From Bradyrhizobium canariense (GTDB lineage Bacteria; Pseudomonadota; Alphaproteobacteria; Rhizobiales; Xanthobacteraceae): DNA of 64,000 bases. Both the position numbers and the translations under genes were made by a program. The notes below the pieces were generated by a model that did no database searches, was not told the DNA's origin, and saw nothing but the letters and a program-made list of their open reading frames with translations. Below are positions 60,061 through 64,000 of this stretch, piece after piece. The first letter of the stretch is position 1, and the number at the start of each line of letters is the position of its first letter. The stretch lies in assembly GCF_018130465.1 (NCBI RefSeq), contig NZ_JAFCKJ010000017.1, forward strand, positions 62,001-126,000, given 5' to 3'.

Positions 60061-60867
60061 CTATTTCGCAAACGACCGCGACGGCGGCAGATGCAGCGCC
60101 CAGGCGTCGACCTTGTCGCTGGCGCGCGGATAAATCTCGGTCACGATCGGATCGTGGCCGGGAATGAACCGGTCAGGATGGCCGGCGAGACGCTCGATCA
60201 TCTCCCAGCCCTGCGCCATGTCGCCGACATTGTAGACGATCGGAAACGGGCTCCTGCGCTGGAGATTGGCGTAATAATGCGCGGCGTCGGACGCAAGCAC
60301 CACCGGCCCGCGCGTAGTCTCGACCCTCACCACCTGCAAGCCGTCGGAATGGCCGCCGACGCGGTGCACGGTGACGCCGGGCGCGACCTCGCCGTCACCC
60401 GAATAGAAATTGACGCGCTCGCCATAAACATGGCGGACCATCTGGGTGACGTGCTCGACCGAGAACGGATGTCGCAGCAGTCCGTTGCACATGCAGCGCC
60501 CCGTCGCATAAGCCATCTCGCGTTCCTGGAGATGGAAGCGCGCGTTCGCGAAGCGGTCGAGGTTGCCGGCATGGTCGTAATGCAGATGCGTCACGATGAT
60601 GTCGCGAATGCTCGATGCCGCGACACCAAAGCGCTCCAGCGCGTCGACCGGATTGAGCGTCAGCTTGCGCGCCCGCAAGCCCGCCTCCTCGGCATTGAAG
60701 CCGGTATCGACCAGGATGTCGCGGCCGTTGCCGCGGATCAGCCAGACGAAATAGTCGAGATCCTGCGCCGCGCTGTCATGCGGGTCGGGCGCGAGGAAGT
60801 TCATATTGGGGGTGCGCGGCGACATCGTCGCATAGCGCAATGCGTAGATTTCGTAGGCGTTTCCCAT
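60061..60867 (-). CDS. N-acyl-homoserine-lactonase-family MBL hydrolase
   Basis: The protein has 268 residues. The metal motif is intact: HLHYDH at residues 94-99, with 'RVGGHSDGLQVVRVE' and 'VVLASDAAHYYANL' giving the later His and Asp ligands. The N-terminal 'DYFVWLIRGNGRDILVDTGF' is typical of the AiiA/AttM branch. These enzymes open lactone rings, some on quorum signals and others on unrelated lactones; the true substrate is not evident. A near-perfect CRP-type palindrome is 114 bp upstream of the ATG. Confidence 0.86.
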   Translation of the reverse strand: MGNAYEIYALRYATMSPRTPNMNFLAPDPHDSAAQDLDYFVWLIRGNGRDILVDTGFNAEEAGLRARKLTLNPVDALERFGVAASSIRDIIVTHLHYDHAGNLDRFANARFHLQEREMAYATGRCMCNGLLRHPFSVEHVTQMVRHVYGERVNFYSGDGEVAPGVTVHRVGGHSDGLQVVRVETTRGPVVLASDAAHYYANLQRRSPFPIVYNVGDMAQGWEMIERLAGHPDRFIPGHDPIVTEIYPRASDKVDAWALHLPPSRSFAK

Positions 60868-61241
60868 GGCTTTGATCTTGCTCTTTTTCTGGGTGGACCT
60901 TCAGGGGCGATCAATCGCACCAAGCCATCGTCCGCCGCAAAGGTCAAACACCGGAGGTTGCGAAGGACGCCAGTCCGCAATGTGAGATCAATCACATTCT
61001 TGTCGCCATGACTGCCCTAACATGCAGTCACAATGGCAACCAGAATGCATCGCGTGCAACCGTGACCGCCCGTTTATTCCCCCCTCAACGTGCCCACGCG
61101 TCGCGGTCAATTGTCGCGATAGCGCCGAATCTGCATCCGGTTGACGCCCCCCTTCCCCGGTTTGATAATGCACATTGCGTAAGTTAAGGTCGCCGCGGCG
61201 CAAGCTGGAAACGGCGCCTTTTTGGCTGGATCGCGCTGATT
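60868..61241. other. Divergent intergenic region
   Basis: This 374-bp stretch separates the lactonase-family gene from the caspase-fold gene. It holds the CRP-like site at 60981. No gene is supported in it. Confidence 0.5.
60981..60996. promoter_or_regulatory. CRP-like site
   Basis: TGTGAGATCAATCACA matches TGTGA-N6-TCACA in all ten fixed bases. It is 114 bp from the lactonase-family start and 246 bp from the caspase-fold start. Confidence 0.55.
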
Positions 61242-62762
61242 ATGAAAATTCGCTTGCTTTTCGTTCTGTCCTTGCTCGTCTCGCTCATTCCGACCGCTCC
61301 GTCGCTTGCGGCCGGCGATCGCTTTGCGCTGGTTATCGGCAACGCCAAATATCCCGACGCCGACGCCCCGCTGAAGGAACCGCTCAACGACGCACGCGAC
61401 GTCGCCGACGAGCTCAAGCGCGACGGCTTTTCCGTCGAGATCAGTGAGAATCTGACAGGCGACGGCATGCGCCGCGCCTTCGACAAGCTGTACGGCAAGA
61501 TCAAGCCGGGGTCGGTGGCACTGGTGTTCTTCAGCGGCTTCGGCATCCAGTCCGCGCGGCAGAGTTACCTGCTGCCGATCGATGCGCAGATCTGGACCGA
61601 ATCTGATGTGCGCCGCGACGGCATCAGCCTGGAAACCGTGCTCGGCGAGCTCAACACCCGTGGCGCCGGCGTCAAGATCGCGCTGGTCGATGCCTCCAGA
61701 CGCAACCCGTTCGAGCGCCGGTTCCGCAGCTTCTCCGCCGGCCTCACCCCTGTCATCGCGCCGAACGGCACGCTGGTGATGTATTCGGCGGCGCTGGCCT
61801 CGGTGGTCTCGGACGTCGGCGGCGAGCACAGCCTGTTCGTCCAGGAACTCCTCAAGGAAATCCGCGTCCCCGACCTGATGGCCGAGGAGACGCTGAACCG
61901 CACCAAGATGGGCGTCACCCGCGCCTCGCGAGGCGAGCAGGTGCCGTGGATATCCTCTTCACTGGCCGAGGATTTCTCGTTCATTCCGGGGGCCGGCGGC
62001 TCGCGTCCGACAATGACCCCGCCACCCCCGCCTCCCGCTCCGCCGCCGGTCGTCGCCAACAACCCGCCGCCGGCTCCGCCCGCACCCCCGCCGCCTCCGC
62101 CGCCGAAACCGGCCGACACGGGGGCAGCATCGGCTCCGTCACCGAAGCCGCAGGTCGAGGCTGCCTTGCCGCCGGCACCGCCACCGCCTGTGTTGCCGCC
62201 TGTGTTGCCGCCCGATCCCGTCACCGCTCCGAGCATGGAAAGCGGTCCGAGTGCGGCCGTCCTGGCCGAGGACCCCACCATCAAGGGGCTGACGGCCAAG
62301 ATCGCGGCCAATCCGGACGACGTGAACGCGCTTTACCGGCGCGGTCAGGTCTATGCCAGCAAGGGCGCCTACAGCCTGGCCATCAAGGATTTTGACGAGA
62401 CGCTTCGGATCAACCCGAAGGACGTCGAGGCTCTGAACAACCGCTGCTGGACCCGCACCGTGGTCGGCGACCTCCAGGGCGCGCTGAAGGATTGCAACGA
62501 GGCGCTGCGGCTGCGGCCGAACTTCGTCGACGCGCTGGACAGCCGGGGGCTCGTCAATCTGAAATCGGGGGCGGTCAAGAACGCCATCGCCGATTTCGAG
62601 GCAGCCCTGAGGATCAATCCGCGCCTGACCTCCTCGCTGTTCGGACGCGGGATTGCAAAGCAGCGCAACGGCTCGGCCCAGGAAGGTGCGCTCGATATCG
62701 CCAATGCCAAGGCAATGGACCCGAACATTGTTCAGGAATTCGCAAGCTACGGAGTGCGTTGA
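61242..62762 (+). CDS. Secreted caspase-fold protein with replaced catalytic residues and TPR repeats
   Basis: The protein has 506 residues: a signal peptide to ~24 ('PSLAAG'); a peptidase C14 domain at ~25-245 ('RFALVIGNAKYPDADAPLKE', 'GSVALVFFSGFGIQ', 'KIALVDASRRNPF'); a Pro-rich linker at ~255-325; and three to four TPR repeats to the end ('YRRGQVYASKGAYSLAIKDF', 'EALNNRCWTRTVVGDLQGAL'). The catalytic His of 'SGHG' is Phe100 and the Cys of 'DACR' is Ser152, so it should be inactive as a cysteine protease. A periplasmic scaffold or binding role is inferred. Confidence 0.88.
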   Translation: MKIRLLFVLSLLVSLIPTAPSLAAGDRFALVIGNAKYPDADAPLKEPLNDARDVADELKRDGFSVEISENLTGDGMRRAFDKLYGKIKPGSVALVFFSGFGIQSARQSYLLPIDAQIWTESDVRRDGISLETVLGELNTRGAGVKIALVDASRRNPFERRFRSFSAGLTPVIAPNGTLVMYSAALASVVSDVGGEHSLFVQELLKEIRVPDLMAEETLNRTKMGVTRASRGEQVPWISSSLAEDFSFIPGAGGSRPTMTPPPPPPAPPPVVANNPPPAPPAPPPPPPPKPADTGAASAPSPKPQVEAALPPAPPPPVLPPVLPPDPVTAPSMESGPSAAVLAEDPTIKGLTAKIAANPDDVNALYRRGQVYASKGAYSLAIKDFDETLRINPKDVEALNNRCWTRTVVGDLQGALKDCNEALRLRPNFVDALDSRGLVNLKSGAVKNAIADFEAALRINPRLTSSLFGRGIAKQRNGSAQEGALDIANAKAMDPNIVQEFASYGVR

Positions 62763-62906
62763 TATTTTTTTGAACCGGGGCCGATGTGCCTCGAACCCGC
62801 GACGGCCCGGCGAAGACTAATCTTACGGATGCCGGAGGCCGCCCTCCGGGGGGGTTATTGCAGGATTTTGGAACCGCGCGAGCTGGCTGCGCAGGAGGGA
62901 CTGGCT

Positions 62907-63578
62907 ATGAGATTGGCTGCAAAGGGACTTACCGCAATCCTGTCCATCATTACCGTCGGTGCCGCGCTGTCGCTCACGAGCCCGCCGGCATTCGCGGGCG
63001 ACGACGGCAACAGCAAGAACGTCACCGAGGACGAGATCGTCCGCGCGCTGGCGCCGCCGCCGAAAAAGCCGCTGACCCGCGGCCTCTCGATCGCTCCGCA
63101 GGCCGATCCCGCACCGAGTGCGACGGAGACCAAGCTGATCCAGTCCGTGCGCGGCCGCTCGACACGGTCGCTTTCGTCGACCGAGCGTGAAGAAATCGCG
63201 TCGGCGGCCAAGGACAAGCCGAACATCGATCTGGAAATCACGTTCGACTACAACTCGGCCAATATCAGCGCCAAATCGCTTGCCTCGGTCCAGGCGCTCG
63301 GCCGCGCGCTGACCAGCCCCGACCTGAAGGGCTCGACCTTCGTGGTCGCCGGCCACACCGACGCCGCCGGCGGCGAGGGCTATAACCAGGATCTGTCGGA
63401 GCGCCGCGCGGATTCGATCAAGCGCTACCTGGTCGACAAGTACAGCATCTCCGCGACCGACCTCGTCACCGTCGGCTACGGCAAGAGCAAGCTGAAGGAC
63501 CCGGCCCAGCCGATGGCCGAGGTCAATCGTCGCGTGCAGGTCGTCAACATGGAAAACAAGACCACCGCATCGAAGTGA
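62907..63578 (+). CDS. OmpA-family peptidoglycan-associated protein
   Basis: The protein has 223 residues from ATG 62907 (AGGAGGGA before it). A signal peptide ends near 'SPPAFAGD'. A ~85-residue linker is followed by an OmpA-C domain at ~110-218: 'LEITFDYNSANISAKSLASV', 'VVAGHTDAAGGEGYNQDLSE', 'RRADSIKRYLV' and 'VGYGKSKLKDP', ending 'NRRVQVV'. The Asp and Arg that hold meso-diaminopimelate are present. It is 144 bp downstream of the caspase-fold gene on the same strand, so the two envelope proteins may be co-expressed. It has its own terminator. Confidence 0.93.
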   Translation: MRLAAKGLTAILSIITVGAALSLTSPPAFAGDDGNSKNVTEDEIVRALAPPPKKPLTRGLSIAPQADPAPSATETKLIQSVRGRSTRSLSSTEREEIASAAKDKPNIDLEITFDYNSANISAKSLASVQALGRALTSPDLKGSTFVVAGHTDAAGGEGYNQDLSERRADSIKRYLVDKYSISATDLVTVGYGKSKLKDPAQPMAEVNRRVQVVNMENKTTASK

Positions 63579-63637
63579 GCACGACGTAATCCTTTGAAGT
63601 GACAAGTCGTGATGTGGTGTAAAGTCTCGCTTCCAGA

Positions 63638-63673
63638 GCGCGTCCCGCAGCCTTGCGGGACGCTGCTTTATTT
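63638..63673 (+). terminator. Rho-independent terminator of the OmpA-family gene
   Basis: GCGTCCCGCA, a short loop and TGCGGGACGC form a perfect ten-pair stem followed by a T-rich TGCTTTATTT, about 60 bp after the stop. Confidence 0.85.
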
Positions 63674-63736
63674 CAGGGAACCGCTCTCCATGGGCCGCGT
63701 GCGGATGGCCGTGAGCCAGGCCAGGACGATCCGGCG

Positions 63737-64000
63737 ATGAACCTCTCCGAATATCTCAAGCCGGCCGGAACGGTGGTCTTCGTCGTTGCGATCGGCGTCG
63801 GCTATTATTTGTTCGAACACCGGCATCGCCCCGAGGTCAAGGAGACGCCGAGCGAGGCGCTGGTCATCGTGACGAAGTCGACCAATGCCTGCTTCTCCGA
63901 CCTGGTCCGGGTGACCGGCTTCTTCGTGCCGCGCCGCGAAGCCGTGGTCATCGCCGACCAGGAGGGATCCAGGGTCACCGACCTCTTCGTCACCGAGGGC
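63737..64000 (+). CDS. RND-type efflux periplasmic adaptor, N-terminal part
   Basis: Eighty-eight codons are visible before the window ends. An N-terminal membrane anchor ('GTVVFVVAIGVGYYLFEHRH') is followed by 'SDLVRVTGFFVPRREAVVIA' and 'SRVTDLFVTEG', the start of the first lipoyl/barrel half of membrane fusion proteins. The partner pump would lie beyond the window. The ATG at 63737 is the only reasonable start. Family is likely from pattern alone; the substrate cannot be told. Confidence 0.75.
   Translation, partial: MNLSEYLKPAGTVVFVVAIGVGYYLFEHRHRPEVKETPSEALVIVTKSTNACFSDLVRVTGFFVPRREAVVIADQEGSRVTDLFVTEG

Overview
The window looks like chromosomal DNA of a Bradyrhizobium-type alphaproteobacterium. 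The GC content and third-position GC are high. REP-type inverted repeats typical of that genus are present, as are several small rhizobial-type proteins, TTGA-N6-TCAA FixK boxes and EcfG-type stress promoters. This assignment rests on gene content and motifs read by eye, not on a database search.

Layout. (1) 1-8.4 kb is an accessory segment: a truncated LysR gene, a DJ-1/PfpI protein, an SDR, a SagB-type nitroreductase, a second LysR gene, a small catabolic operon (frameshifted DUF2255, ABM monooxygenase, amidohydrolase) and an orphan SMI1/KNR4 protein. Three copies of the 3' end of tRNA-Ser mark it (606, 7005, 8288). The two outer copies extend into a diverged direct repeat of about 95 bp, which suggests an old integration or duplication at a tRNA-Ser site. 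The intact tRNA-Ser(GGA) lies at 38.4 kb.

(2) 8.4-38.2 kb is the most striking part. It carries ten exact TTGA-N6-TCAA boxes, nearly all 50-170 bp upstream of genes, and I saw none in the flanks. The associated operons encode a DUF3300/DUF2950 envelope pair, an orphan TAXI solute-binding protein, an HlyD protein with a membrane partner, a 150-aa protein with polyphosphate kinase 2, a large PLP decarboxylase with an aspartate:alanine-type exchanger, SulP with DUF1275, a second exchanger with a secreted hydrolase and an IalB-like protein, a divergent acetate kinase, an AI-2E family transporter, and several tiny secreted proteins. At the centre are a receiver-only response regulator, a FixJ-like regulator and a FixK-type Crp/Fnr protein. 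I read this as a local low-oxygen/energy/acid-stress regulon that carries its own regulators.

(3) 38.6-46 kb is housekeeping and stress: otsA, otsB with an MFS transporter, DUF3175 and a chemoreceptor. Two EcfG-type promoters stand back to back between the MFS-otsB operon and the DUF3175 gene.

(4) 46-51 kb holds a three-subunit molybdenum hydroxylase operon (form II CoxL type) and a CaiB/BaiF CoA-transferase.

(5) 51.4-60 kb is tyrosine/homogentisate catabolism. hppD diverges from an Lrp-family gene. A five-gene operon (flavin monooxygenase, DUF2783, MBL-fold protein with a broken metal motif, hmgA, fahA) diverges from a marR gene.

(6) 60-64 kb holds an AHL-lactonase-family MBL hydrolase, a caspase-fold protein with both catalytic residues replaced, an OmpA-family protein and the start of an efflux adaptor. 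I saw no transposase, integrase, CRISPR array or rRNA gene.
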